Assembly: GCA_914767715.1 (NCBI GenBank) | Contig: OU612066.1 | Location: 24,838,283 to 24,902,282 of the forward strand | Direction of reading: 5' to 3' | DNA: 64,000 nucleotides | Source of the DNA: Membranipora membranacea | Taxonomy: Eukaryota; Bryozoa; Gymnolaemata; Cheilostomatida; Membraniporidae | Shown here: positions 1 through 10,061 of the stretch, one piece after another | Numbering within the stretch: the first letter of the stretch is position 1 | How the letters are laid out: each line of letters begins with the position of its first letter | Translations under genes and position numbers: made by a program | Notes under the pieces: generated by a model | What the model saw: only the letters and a program-made list of their open reading frames with translations | Databases searched by the model: none | Told to the model about the DNA's origin: nothing

Positions 1-928
1 GTGATAAAATATCCTGCTCTGTAAAGTAAGGACATACTATGCTTTCAAACTCAAAGTATTTTTAGTTGTAAAAGCTTTTTTTCCCTTAATATTACTGTTT
101 GACGGTGTTGATTAAATAGCAAGGTCACCGGTACCAAGTATCAGGTTACTCACATTCAGTTATTAGCTGTTGTTGCCACGGTTTGACCTTTTCTGTCTTT
201 ATTTACTCTATTTAAATGAAGCGTCTCCACATCTCTCAGACCTTGCTTGCTTCTGAGGCCCAGTGGACATTTGTTTTTAAGTTCTATTCTGTTGCCGTGT
301 CATCGTCAATGTTACTTCTGTTAACAAAATTTTAGACCACTATTCGAAGACCATACCCATTTATTGATACAATGTCAACCTTTTAATCTAATCTGATTCC
401 TCCCCCTCACATGGTTAGCTGGTTTAAGAACTTGTCCTTTGCAAACAATCATAAAGGTATCATTTAGACCAGAAAACTTTTTTAAAACCTTTAAAAATGT
501 AAGAACTATCATCCTTCACATAATGATATGCAAATGTGGGTTCCGTACATAGAATACAATCCAACCAACAATCGGGCAAAAAATTCAGTGTACTATACCA
601 CCCCGTACTGGGGGTTTAACTTGTTGAATAAGGCTGAGGCTTAATAATGTTACAAAGTGCAATTATCAGGTCAAAATACACTCCTCGAGGAACAAGATAT
701 ACAAACTGTTACCACAGGTGGAATTAATGTTAATAATCCACTGATTTGAACAAGGAAAAAAAGAAATACTATTGTTATGAAACAGAAAAAACGCCGATTT
801 TTGAACCCCATTTTCCAATAATTACGCATTGTGGATTGTTCTGAACCATTTGAAATACATTACAATCCCGGAACAAACAGAAATGTTCAAGTGTCCCAAA
901 GTCAGTTGCATAAATTATTTGTCTGCAG
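1..928. other. Intergenic, no gene seen
   Basis: AT-rich sequence upstream of receptor copy 1. I see no convincing exon. It may contain the promoter of copy 1, because the first recognisable exon starts at 929, but no clear TATA or initiator could be assigned. Confidence 0.4.
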
Positions 929-1180
929 GCTTATAGGCTGGAGTATTCACGCGTCTGCCTCTTCATATCTCTGGAAATCATCTCTTTGTTCCTGCTCTTT
1001 GCCACACCAATACATGATATGTAAGTGCTAAAGTTAAATACTATGAATATTTACTTTGCGGTTTGGGAGGAGTTTTCTCCTTCGTGACTACTGGTTTGAA
1101 TTAATAAACATATATTGTCAAAAAGCGGTTGAACATATCATGATATAACCCTTATATGAGCCCGCTGATCATAATTTCAG

Positions 1181-1248
1181 GTTGTTCGTTTGGATTGCCA
1201 GGAGTTTTACAGCGATATTAGCACTGTACGGAGTATTGTCTGCTCGTG
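1181..1248 (+). other. Signal-peptide exon with split start codon (copy 1)
   Basis: The previous exon ends in AT before a GTAAGT donor, and this exon begins with G after a TTTCAG acceptor, so splicing creates ATG. It then encodes 22 codons of hydrophobic, signal-peptide-like sequence (core FTAILALYGVLSA) and leaves a phase-1 donor (G|GTTTGT) that matches the phase-1 acceptor at 1539. The exon in copy 4 (48860-48927) has the same 68-nt length and the same split start, which supports the model. Confidence 0.6.
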
Positions 1249-1538
1249 GTTTGTCATAATCCTGATTTATTTTGTCATAAACCTGATCATTTATAGGACT
1301 GATAAACACCATGAAAATGCAAAATAATTTTTTTTATGGAATTGAATAACTATTGAACTATTTTTTGCATGACCTCACCATTGCGTAAACTGAATAACTT
1401 ATGTAGACCTAACAGTCCTTGTTTTGATGTCCTTTCTTCAACCTGTCCTAAGATTATATCATGTTCACCAACAGTTTAATAAATTCCTATGAAGCTCTCT
1501 GCCGCCTAGAGATCAGACAAATAATTGCTATGTTTTAG

Positions 1539-1793
1539 GAGGTGTAACTGTAGAGGAAAAAATTAATTTGGGTCAAGCTGGGGTTTGCAGTTGGGATGAC
1601 AGAAGTGATGGCAAAACCTCAGACAAAATAAAATACTTTGGAGCAAAGATTACAGGAATTGGAAGCGAACCAAAATTTTGTCTGATCCTGATTAAAGGTT
1701 CCTGTGACAACTGCGTTATCGTATTCAATCATAAGAGTGCTAACAGTGGTCCATGTCTGTTAAACAAAATGTTAGTTAGTAATACAGATATAG
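1539..1793 (+). other. Extracellular exon, unknown domain (copy 1)
   Basis: An open 255-nt exon between a TTTTAG acceptor and a G|GTACGT donor, phase 1 at both ends. It encodes about 84 residues with four cysteines, including GSCDNC, and alternating hydrophobic strands that suggest a small beta-sandwich. I do not recognise the fold. No equivalent was found in copies 2, 3 or 4. Its 3' end lies inside a long hairpin (1783-1859), so the donor itself may come from an inserted repeat. Confidence 0.5.
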
Positions 1794-1859
1794 GTACGTG
1801 CCTAGGGGTAAAACGGGTATCATACCCGTTCCACCCCTAAGCACGTACCTATATCTGTA
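1783..1859. repeat. Imperfect hairpin overlapping a splice donor
   Basis: The stretch reads as its own reverse complement with a few mismatches; the outer arm is TACAGATATAGGTACGTGC and the centre is ACGGGTAT/ATACCCGT. Related sequence (CCCGTTCCACCCCTATACGTGCC) recurs near 2476-2498, so this looks like a small dispersed foldback repeat. The donor of the 1539-1793 exon falls within the left arm. Confidence 0.65.
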
Positions 1860-2847
1860 CCTATATCATACCCGGAACTGAATCTCGGGTTTGTTATCTC
1901 GGGTTTGGCACCTAGTTATTAGTCATACGGCTAAGAACACTACATGAAGCTTTCTTTAGGCATCTACATTTCAAAATTACTTGACAGAATTTGATGAAAC
2001 TTTGACTCAACATAGTTCCTTATTTCTAGATGATAAGTTACAAACTGAATCAAATGTACTGTGAGCTGATTGCACTAGTGATAATGAATGAATTTCCACC
2101 ATTCTTTTGTATTGTGATATCTGAAGAATGTTTTATCGGCATCAATATATGTACCGTTCTTTATACTGATGGTCAGGATTTAGACCAGCGGATGTTTTTA
2201 GACTACGCTTGCGCATTGCAATCATCAAAATCACTCACCGGTATGTAAAGAAAATAAATAACAAATAAAATTTACAAGCGTATTTGCAATATCCATCAAA
2301 TGCTGGCATGGTGACAAACCATAAACCTAATGAGGTGTCATCACCATGATCTCAATTTCGTATAGGGCCTAACTCTTTAGTTGTACCGCGTCATCACGCA
2401 AACCCGACCCGGTGCCGCCCCGGTATCGGTTTTTTCCTCAAGTGCCATACCGGACAAGGTGTCACAATTTCCGACCCGTTCCACCCCTATACGTGCCTGG
2501 AACAGAGGGAATACTTCAGAGGTCCGATTGATTTACTACTGAAGATCGAAAAACAAGTCGAGCCTGAAATAATCATCAAATTTGCAGGTAAATGGTCAAT
2601 GTAGGTTGATAATATTAAAAAATTAAAGTCAGGTGCTAAGCCTCGCTACCCTATTGAATGGTTATTTCGCTCATACAGTCAATTTACTATATCAAGGATT
2701 AGACTCGATATTACCTGCTAAATAAAATAGTGTATATATATTGCCATAGGTTCACTGACCAGGTTTGGATTTCATCAGGTTAATTATTTGCTGTGAAAAT
2801 TTACCATATTAAATTCTAAAGCAATTTTTTATTGTTATTTCTCTCAG

Positions 2848-3209
2848 TATTTCCTGTATTTCTGTTTAAAATGTCCGACTCTAATAATAATATCAATGTC
2901 AGCCGATACCCAGATGGATGCATGACCAATTATCCAACTTCAGAAGGGCTAAACTACGGTCTAATGCATGCAGCACTTGTCAATTTGCCGGCAGCAGGGA
3001 CTCTGAAAATAGACATATATCAGTTAATGAGACACTCCCAAACCTTCAGAGTTTTGCCATCTTTAGTGATTACGGTCCTTTGGATATTACCAACTATTCT
3101 GACGGAGATGGTCCACTTATATTTTTTGGACCTCAGCCAATCACACTAAAATATCAAATAGTAGAAGGATTTGAAGTCAAAGGAGAACTGTTCCATATAA
3201 AATACTCAG
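2848..3209 (+). other. Extracellular exon with conserved LNET motif, frameshifted (copy 1)
   Basis: Bounded by a TCTCAG acceptor and a G|GTATGT donor. It matches 49293-49666 (copy 4), the relic at 32925-33115, and a 3' remnant at 39860-39947 (copy 3). Shared features: a YPDG start, an AALxNLP helix-like stretch, IYQLNET with an N-glycosylation site, and an end resembling the last strand of CUB-like domains (HIKYSG). The open frame shifts by one base near 3033 (CAGTTAATGAG where copy 4 has CAACTTAATGAG), and the 362-nt length is one short of a phase-1 to phase-1 exon. The domain is unassigned. Confidence 0.6.
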
Positions 3210-3420
3210 GTATGTTCCTATGTTGCAAGTATGTACTATTATAGCGACTTGAAATGCATCTGAAATTTCAAAGATTTGCAACTGCGAAGCAACTATTTGA
3301 CTACCTAAATATAAATTTTTCTCCACTCTTTGAGGTTCTGTAATCATATTGTATGACAAGATCTGTAAACTTTACTTAACCAAGGTCCATAAAAATTAAT
3401 AATGATCGATTCTTTTTTAG

Positions 3421-3639
3421 TACCATCGTGTAACACGAGTATCAAACATCTGAATGTGCATAAATTACAGAAAGTCTATTCTCATAAATATGAAGCCCCT
3501 TGTCTGCCTGGGTTCTAACTTCGCCACAAGGTCAATACATTCAGCTGCCAAGGTCAACAATGGGAACCTTCGCTGGAATGTGTTGCTGAAAACTCAAGTG
3601 TACAAACAAGCACGACGACACAATCTGCCCCAATTACAG
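3421..3639 (+). other. CCP/sushi exon with nonsense codon (copy 1)
   Basis: A 219-nt exon, phase 1 at both ends. It keeps the four-cysteine sushi pattern with PGF, FSC and W..P..EC elements, followed by a Thr/Ser run. TAA at 3516-3518 replaces the GAG that copy 2 has directly after the GF pair. With this stop the domain cannot be completed. Confidence 0.7.
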
Positions 3640-5699
3640 GTACCACAGTTTTCTTGCTGCTTATTTTGTTTCGGTTACTCTTCTTCATTGCAAAAAGTTG
3701 CAGATTTGAAAGCTTGAAGAATCAATCAAATCATTCAATGGCATGTTATCTTTGAAATAACTGATGCATGTTTTCTTATCAGTCTTACAAATTTACATTG
3801 TACATCCTTTGCTTTTGTTGGGTTTTTCATTATTGTTAATATTATGATAATTATTTATTTTGCAACACTTTTTGGGGTTATTCAACTCAAAAAACTATTG
3901 AATTAATTTTGATAAACCTTTGAATACACATTGTGTTTTAGAAGAATAAACGCGAGATGAATTTATGAAATATTATGTAAATCTCAAACTTTCCTAAACC
4001 TAATTCTTAGACTGAAATCAATCCAAAACAAAGTAGCAGTATCTCATCGCATTTCCGAACTTCAGGAATGCATAGCCTTTCTATAAAGCTTTGGCAACTC
4101 CAACAAAGTTTACCACTTTTGTTTGCCATAAGGAAGTAATGTGACCAATGTCTAGTAAACTGTGGGAAATCTAAAAATGACCAGTCCTTTGATTGATTGC
4201 CTTGAAACTGAAATAAAAAATGTTATATTATTTGTGAGTAAGTTAGTAAAGTAGGTTTTGTTAGTTTTATTGAGAATAATTACGAAAAAAATAACCCTGT
4301 AAGCATCATGTATGAGACTGTTAATTTTGATTTCATGTGTGTCATGCTGAAATTTTTTATTCAGCATTGAAATACTCTGGTTTGCCTACAGTGAACACTG
4401 ACCGCAACTATGGTGGAAATCAGGGGCCTCAGAATGGAAATCTACTAACCGAAAATAAAGGAATAGTTCCCAATTCAACAACAACATCTGCTGCATCCAT
4501 TGTATCCATCATTGCACCAACTCTGGGTTTAATGACAGTCATAGCAATGCTCCTGATTTGGTACTGCACTATAGTGAGGTATGTGAATAAATGTGTCAGT
4601 AGTTTAATGATTTTCTCGCATAGATAAATCTGCGTAGAAAACAACATAATATGATCATTGATCTGCTACGTCATCACCTTGGCAAGTGGAATGTTGAGAA
4701 TTCAGTTTTTATCTCAAGTTTCATTTATTGCCATTTCTTGAAAATCGTTCATCTCGACTAGGTTAATTGTATTGAAATGAAGGCAAAAAAACTCAGTTAA
4801 AAAATCTCAAGAATATTCAAATCAACTCAACTAGTTAAAATATCAGCGAGATATTGCCAATTCAACCCTTCTGTGTGACAGTGTTGCACAAACTACTACC
4901 TATAGCAAGTTGTTTCAAATCGCCAATTGATACCTGGTATATCAATCACTGTGTTTTTTTATCTAGGGTCAGAGGAAAAGTGTCTGCAAACCAAATAATA
5001 ACCGCAACAGAAGCATCAGTAGAAGGTATGTGCTGGCAGTCCATGTCAGTGTATTTAATATTTCTTTTGGACCTGCCTTCGTCAATTGTTCAATTTGAGC
5101 ATTTCTCGGGCAGTTATGATGTAGTAGCCAATCATGATGCTTTCAAACTGCCAAATAAGTAGTCTTGTCGCAAGTGTTTCGTTCAGAAAAGCTGGAGAAA
5201 TTTTTAATAACATAGTCGCATCAAAGCTTGATAAATATCCAATATTTTATACTGAGGAATTTGAAGCACTGACTGCACCATCACCTGATAAAGTTCAGAT
5301 ATAATTAAGGCTTGAGTGCTTCATTAGGGTCGCCAGAATTATTGGGAACAGGACTAGCAACTCTCAGCGTAAGACCAGTGGAGACTCAATTCTATATATC
5401 TAGGCAGACACATTTTACAAAAACCGTGTTGATCAGATTGGATGTTAAAGATAGCTGTTCGGAAGCCACAAAACAAATAGCCTTGGTATAAACAAATAGA
5501 ATGGCCTACCAACAAGTCATTTAATTTTGTTATAATTATTTTATTTACCATAATTTTTCATTGGATTTGCTTTCAAACATAGTTGCGTTCTTGAAAAAAA
5601 TAGAAATGTCAAGGCATCGGTTATGAGCATAGTCAATTGAGCAGGCGGAGTTTGAAGGCTTAAAAAAATAAAATGAAACACAACTTATACAAACAAAAT

Positions 5700-6435
5700 T
5701 CACCCATAGCGCTTGTAGTTTACCGACCCCCCAAGCTTACAATAATAAGCTAGGAGCACTCGATCACCCTTATACCATCGTCGTTTCATGCTCTCGAAAT
5801 CAATGCATCCCATAAGGCTAAGTAACAGTTTAAGTTTATCGCCACGAAAATAGTCCTCCGGGCAGAGCCTGCAGCTGCAACTTCTGTCATCCTGTGCTAG
5901 GTTAGAAAATATCTGTATCCCGTCATAGCTGAACTTTTCCTGACAAGTGTCCATGCAGTCAAAATGGTCTATCGTCGTTTTATTTGGTGCCAGCCAAAAC
6001 ATGTCTGAAATGAAATGAGAGCTTATATTTGAAACTTTTATTCAACCTTACATCATCGTCAAAATGAGTACAATTTTACTTATTACAATAAACAGCCATT
6101 TCAAATGTTAAAAATCAACCAGCATTATCTGACCTAATAATGTTTTCTGAGTTAGAGATTACAAAAGTTAACAAACTCATTTTACTTAAAAAAATTGAAT
6201 TATATTGGGATGTCTCATCGAATTCCTCATATGTACATTTCTGTACAACTACCATCTTCTGCTTCTGGCACACGCTGAAAATATGCAGCCTGAATGCAAT
6301 TTAATACTCACCTGGTTTTTTAGGGTAGGGCTGTTTACATATTCGTATATTATCGGCGTCATACTCATAGCTAGTAGCATAAAGATATGGAGAGATGAAG
6401 AGAGTTATCGAAAAAATATGCCAAGCCCCCCTCAT
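5700..6435 (-). CDS. Secreted eight-cysteine protein nested in receptor copy 1
   Basis: Two exons on the minus strand: 6312-6435 (124 nt, phase-1 donor CCAG|GTGAGT) and 5700-6004 (acceptor TTTCAG), giving 142 residues. The start is MRGAWHIF with a hydrophobic signal peptide of about 20 residues. The mature part is rich in Cys, Tyr and Trp; its best-conserved block is CRLCPEDYFRG, followed by a leucine-rich helix and a GC-x6-MKR-xW element. All eight cysteines of the relative at 20656-21491 are kept, which suggests four disulfides. The gene lies opposite to the receptor, inside its juxtamembrane-to-tail intron. The C-terminal 10 or so residues differ from the relative. I recognise no family. 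A secreted ligand, decoy or effector are possibilities; none is shown. Confidence 0.78.
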
Positions 6436-6905
6436 TCTTAATCCAAGCTGAGACTGAAGGAAAAAAAAGCTTCTTGCCATTGATTGACCTCAACAAGTTC
6501 TGATTTACTGCGTCCCTTTTCCTGAGTTTATATAACTAATGTAACTGGAGGTCTAATCCTAGATTGTCCCTATTATCTTACATTGATCTGTGTTGGTTGT
6601 GGTTTTGTTAAGATGATTACGAATTTGTGGTTACAGAGTCAAGTATCTCAATTTTCCTCAGAGACGGTTGCCTCCAGTATTCCAGAGGAATAATTGCCTG
6701 GGGTAATTAGAAAGTTTGGAAATAAAAATTGCCATGAGACGCTTTTATTGTTACAATTAGAAAAATGATTTCATACAAATGAGAGTGTTGTAGTCCTAAA
6801 AATATCGTCTCTATATCCATTGAGGGAGGATGGCTTTGAAGGTAGAGTTCTGCATCCTCTAAAGCCGTGTTTCTGTTATACTAACTGATGTGTTATTTAA
6901 TGTAG

Positions 6906-7399
6906 ATGGCGAGGAATGCGATGAAGTCGCTGATGTGATCGAAGGACACGTTGATTCTGTGTCAGATTATGAAGTGATCGAGCGAACTGATCCATATCTG
7001 GACTACTGTGAGATAAATGAGTACGATACAATGAGCAATGTGAATCCAAGTATCTCTCAGTATGACTCCGAAGAAACTGCAAGAATTAAATCCCCTGATG
7101 TTGAGTCTGAACACAGATTAACCGAAACCTTACCACACGTTTCATCGGATTTGTTGGGATCGATTTCTAGGGAAATAAGTAAGAGAGGCATAGATTTGCA
7201 TAAAAGACAGGATTGCAATTTTTCATGTATGAAAAGACTTAATTATGTCCCAAATAGAAAGGTACCCAATTCACACCTCCAAAACCGTGCAGGGGGCCAC
7301 TGGGATTGCGAGTATTTTCCGAAAGACAGCAGACAACTGAAGCTGAAGCACAGGAACAATTCTGTAGAGGAATGTGAAACTTTACATACGGTACCATAA
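6906..7399 (+). other. Cytoplasmic ITAM exon (copy 1)
   Basis: The acceptor TGTAG precedes AT|GGC (phase 1). YEVI begins at 6968, YCEI ends at 7015 and YDTM ends at 7033. The eight-residue spacing between the two YxxI motifs is identical to copy 2. Downstream the frame runs to TAA at 7399, then continues recognisably to about 7594 with a further internal stop near 7457. The sequence after the ITAM is Ser/Thr-rich with a weakly conserved basic patch. Confidence 0.7.
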
Positions 7400-7699
7400 C
7401 CTGTTTTGTCAACAATTCCTAATATTTCTCACAGTAGCGCATCACTTCCAAAAAGTTAAGATAACACCGCCCCAGAACTAACTCATCCACCATCAGGTGC
7501 AAGCTGTGATTCGAAGGACGCTCTCAGCGTTTATCGAGTTTATACCCTTGATAAGGATGATTTTGTAGAATTTTTCTATCGTGATAATGATTAAGCTGAA
7601 AACACGATACAAAGATAATTTACACTTTCTCTATTGAGCGTGTGCGTATTTGATTGATTGTTTGATTGATTGGCCTATATGGTATATTAACTATAAATC

Positions 7700-7832
7700 C
7701 GACTTGCACGGGTCATAATATTATGATCATGATCGATATCTTTATTAATCCAGCACTGTACTTTACTGTAAGCTGTGATCTTGAGGAAGCCCACTGTGTT
7801 TATCAGGTTATGCCTTTTTTGTCTAAGTGATT
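7700..7832 (+). other. Degenerate repeat of the tail's last segment
   Basis: Downstream of the tail, an open stretch encodes LYFTVSCDLEEA followed by VYQVMPF. It resembles the end of the tail (ASCDSxDALSVYRVYTL). The same element follows copy 2 (minus, about 19180-19300) and copy 3 (47655-47757). It could be an alternative terminal exon or an old partial duplication inside the 3' region. No acceptor could be chosen with confidence. Confidence 0.4.
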
Positions 7833-8600
7833 AATGATAATAATTAAGCTGAGTACAATGCTAATCCCTTACCCTTTGTACTGCTAAGCCTTCATCTGAT
7901 TGGTTGTGCAATGATACCATTACGTAGATGGACAGGACTGCGCATTTCCTGCTCCCACAAAATAAGAGGCTTAGAATGATCATCAAGGCTTTAGCGTCAA
8001 TCAAGGATTTCTACTCTAATCACCTTGATTCACTAAAATTTGAGCAGATGGCATCTTAAGTTTTTGCTACATTAACATAAGCATTGGTTTCACTGTCAAG
8101 TGTTTATGGTTGGTGTTATGGTGGTAACCTGAGGTGTGAATGAGGACGCTAATCTCTTTGTCTCTTAATGTTGGAATGGCACAATATTGTCATAAATGAC
8201 CTAATGTATTGCCTTCCAGATTAGTTAAAACCAGTATATTCAGTGAGTGATTCTGACCACCCATTTTTGACATCTTACTCTATATTCACTAAAGATCTCA
8301 TATTTCATATCAATGCATTGATAATAATAATTGAAGCCATATTATAGTGACAATGTGGAGGGGGTTGATCTTGATGGCTTGTAAATAAAGACGCATTTTT
8401 AGTAATTTTGTTGACATTTTCATCTCAACTATGTTTCTTCCAGATGTGTCAATTACATAGGAAAAAATAAAATACAAGAGGATAAAGACAAGGAGTTTTT
8501 GGTGCACATGAGTTGTTTAATAAAATACACAGCTTCTTAAGAGAGCTAAGATGTTGTGGGAGAGCGTTGAAAATAATCGCAATATAAGAAGGTGTATAGT

Positions 8601-8677
8601 TGGTAGTTGAATCCATGCTATGGCTGCTACAATCATTCATAATGATTGTAGCAGCCATAGCATGCATTCAACTACCA
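8601..8677. repeat. 37-bp hairpin
   Basis: Arms 8601-8637 and 8641-8677 are reverse complements with one mismatch, around a 3-nt loop. Copy number and mobility are unknown. The opposite arm of the large inverted duplication does not keep this hairpin intact. Confidence 0.9.
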
Positions 8678-8678
8678 A

Positions 8679-8723
8679 AACATCATTGTTAGTGACAACA
8701 TTATTATCACTAACAATGATGTT
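8679..8723. repeat. 17-bp perfect hairpin
   Basis: Arms 8679-8695 and 8707-8723 are perfect reverse complements (AACATCATTGTTAGTGA), one base after the 37-bp hairpin. A single arm-like sequence remains at about 17905 in the inverted duplicate. Confidence 0.85.
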
Positions 8724-8889
8724 TATTCTGCAATGCAGGAAGTTTTTAGTGCTCATGTGATCGTGGCAGCATTTTGATGTCCACTTAATTGGCGATGGGG
8801 AGAGGATGTGGTTGATAATAAAATGCTAATCATATCATAATATCATCCTGGTAAGATAAATGGTGGTAATTGCAGCTTTGCAGTTAGGT

Positions 8890-9485
8890 GCGATCAATAA
8901 ATATTTACTTTCATGCTGCTGTGTATGTTTTTGTATAAAATTGTAAATTACATTAAATTACAATAAAAACGGTGAATTATGATTGAATGTTCAAGTGGAT
9001 GCAACCCACAATTATATTCTTGTTAAAGTAGAACTCAACAACAATTCTCTTGTCAATGAAACTCATTGAGGATCTTCTATACACATATGTAGTGAACTAG
9101 CCACTATATGCACCATGAATCACCACTCTAATCACTGATGGGGGGGCTAAATCACACCTGCCCCCAAGGGAAGTAAACAAACAGAAAAACCTAGATTAGC
9201 TACAACTCCCAAAGACTCTCAAATAAAAACTAATAGAGTTCTTAATTATTTCACTTAGATCTCTTCAGGGTTATTATTATTTATATTTTCTCACACATTT
9301 ATATTTATCTAAACTTCAAAGTGATTATTTATCAAAAAAGAAAACATGAAAATCTAAAAATCAGTTTTTTTGAGATTATACACTTCCCTTTCAAATCAGC
9401 CATCGTCCATGTGGAAACTGCTTTTGTATTGCTCCATAAATCATTGACTATTTCAACTACTCTACTGCTCCAACTTCAATACAAG
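8890..9485. other. Intergenic, no gene seen
   Basis: AT-rich spacer between the left arm of the inverted duplication and the P2RX7-domain gene. I see no exon. The promoter of the downstream gene presumably lies here; no element could be fixed. Confidence 0.4.
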
Positions 9486-10061
9486 ATGTCTGAACCAGTA
9501 CCATATGCCTTTGAGCCAAGAAGGAAACGCTCTTTGGATGGTGATAGGGCTCAAGAAGAAGAATTTCATGCAGATAGTGACTGCTCTGATCTCGAGCCGA
9601 TGGATAATAATAATAGAAATTATGCTGCTTCATCAGAAACATCCTTACCTCATCATGCTGCTACTATTGTGCACTATTGCTCAAGAGACAAAAAGCTTAT
9701 TGAACCTAACTCTACCAGTAAATGTATTCTCCAGCTGGAAATGATCCATGATGCAATTACTGACTCCTCAATTAAACTTGCTTGGAGAAAGGCTCAGAGA
9801 GATTTCTGGCACAAAAGATCTGACATGCTAGCTTTCTCAAGGATGACTCCGGAGAATCATCGTTTTCATGGCTACCAGAACTATGTAGAGTTTGTCCATG
9901 GTCATCTGGGCAAGGGCTGTAGAAGGGCGATCCCACTATGTGTAGTAAAACATCTCAGGAGGCGTTACCAGAGTGCGAATGAGAATTACAGAGGCTTTCA
10001 ACCTAGCGTTGCTGGAGATTTGACTGATGTTGTATGCGCGCTTGCTGATCTCCAAGATTAA
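9486..10061 (+). CDS. P2RX7 intracellular-domain protein
   Basis: A single-exon frame of 191 residues from ATG 9486; the frame extends further upstream but without a better start. Residues 1-60 are acidic and low in structure. The C-terminal half carries the pattern of the P2X7 receptor cytoplasmic ballast domain: an FSRMTPENHRFHGYQNYVEF-like entry, HGxLGKGCRRAIPLCVV, and a final YRGFQP. In vertebrate P2X7 this region follows a ligand-gated channel and binds zinc and nucleotide. Here no channel or membrane segment is attached, as in the many stand-alone invertebrate copies of this domain. Some cysteines and histidines of the zinc site seem reduced. The function of stand-alone copies is unclear. 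A decayed partial copy follows at 10501-10626. Confidence 0.75.
   Translation: MSEPVPYAFEPRRKRSLDGDRAQEEEFHADSDCSDLEPMDNNNRNYAASSETSLPHHAATIVHYCSRDKKLIEPNSTSKCILQLEMIHDAITDSSIKLAWRKAQRDFWHKRSDMLAFSRMTPENHRFHGYQNYVEFVHGHLGKGCRRAIPLCVVKHLRRRYQSANENYRGFQPSVAGDLTDVVCALADLQD

Larger units (their letters stand above)
929..7594 (+). pseudogene. Receptor family copy 1 (signal peptide-CCP-TM-ITAM), decayed
   Basis: Exons inferred from splice sites, phase and agreement with the other copies: 929-1020 (5' UTR, ends AT), 1181-1248 (signal peptide), 1539-1793, 2030-2240, 2848-3209, 3421-3639 (CCP), 4392-4578 (stalk and membrane helix), 4967-5025 (juxtamembrane), 6906-7399 (tail). Extracellular introns are phase 1, as in shuffled modules. 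The tail has YEVI-x8-YCEI, an ITAM, then YDTM. Known role of such motifs: docking tandem-SH2 kinases such as Syk or Shark, and PI3K. Lesions: exon 2030-2240 is one nt too long and is open only if a T is skipped; exon 2848-3209 is one nt short (frame break near 3033); TAA at 3516-3518 in the CCP; TAA at 7397-7399, with a second stop further on, where copy 2 reads through to an ending near 7594. A pseudogene is most likely; assembly error or allelic decay are alternatives. Confidence 0.72.

Noticed and set aside
831-1031. 66-codon frame at the 5' end of copy 1
   Set aside because: It has no ATG at its start and the matching region of copy 4 is not open in that frame. The region fits a leader exon better.
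2508-2587. Possible receptor exon encoding EYFRG-like sequence resembling the nested protein's EDYFRG
   Set aside because: The donor (G|GTAAAT) is plausible but no acceptor gives the phase-1 start that its neighbours need, and it overlaps a dispersed repeat. The shared motif may be chance.
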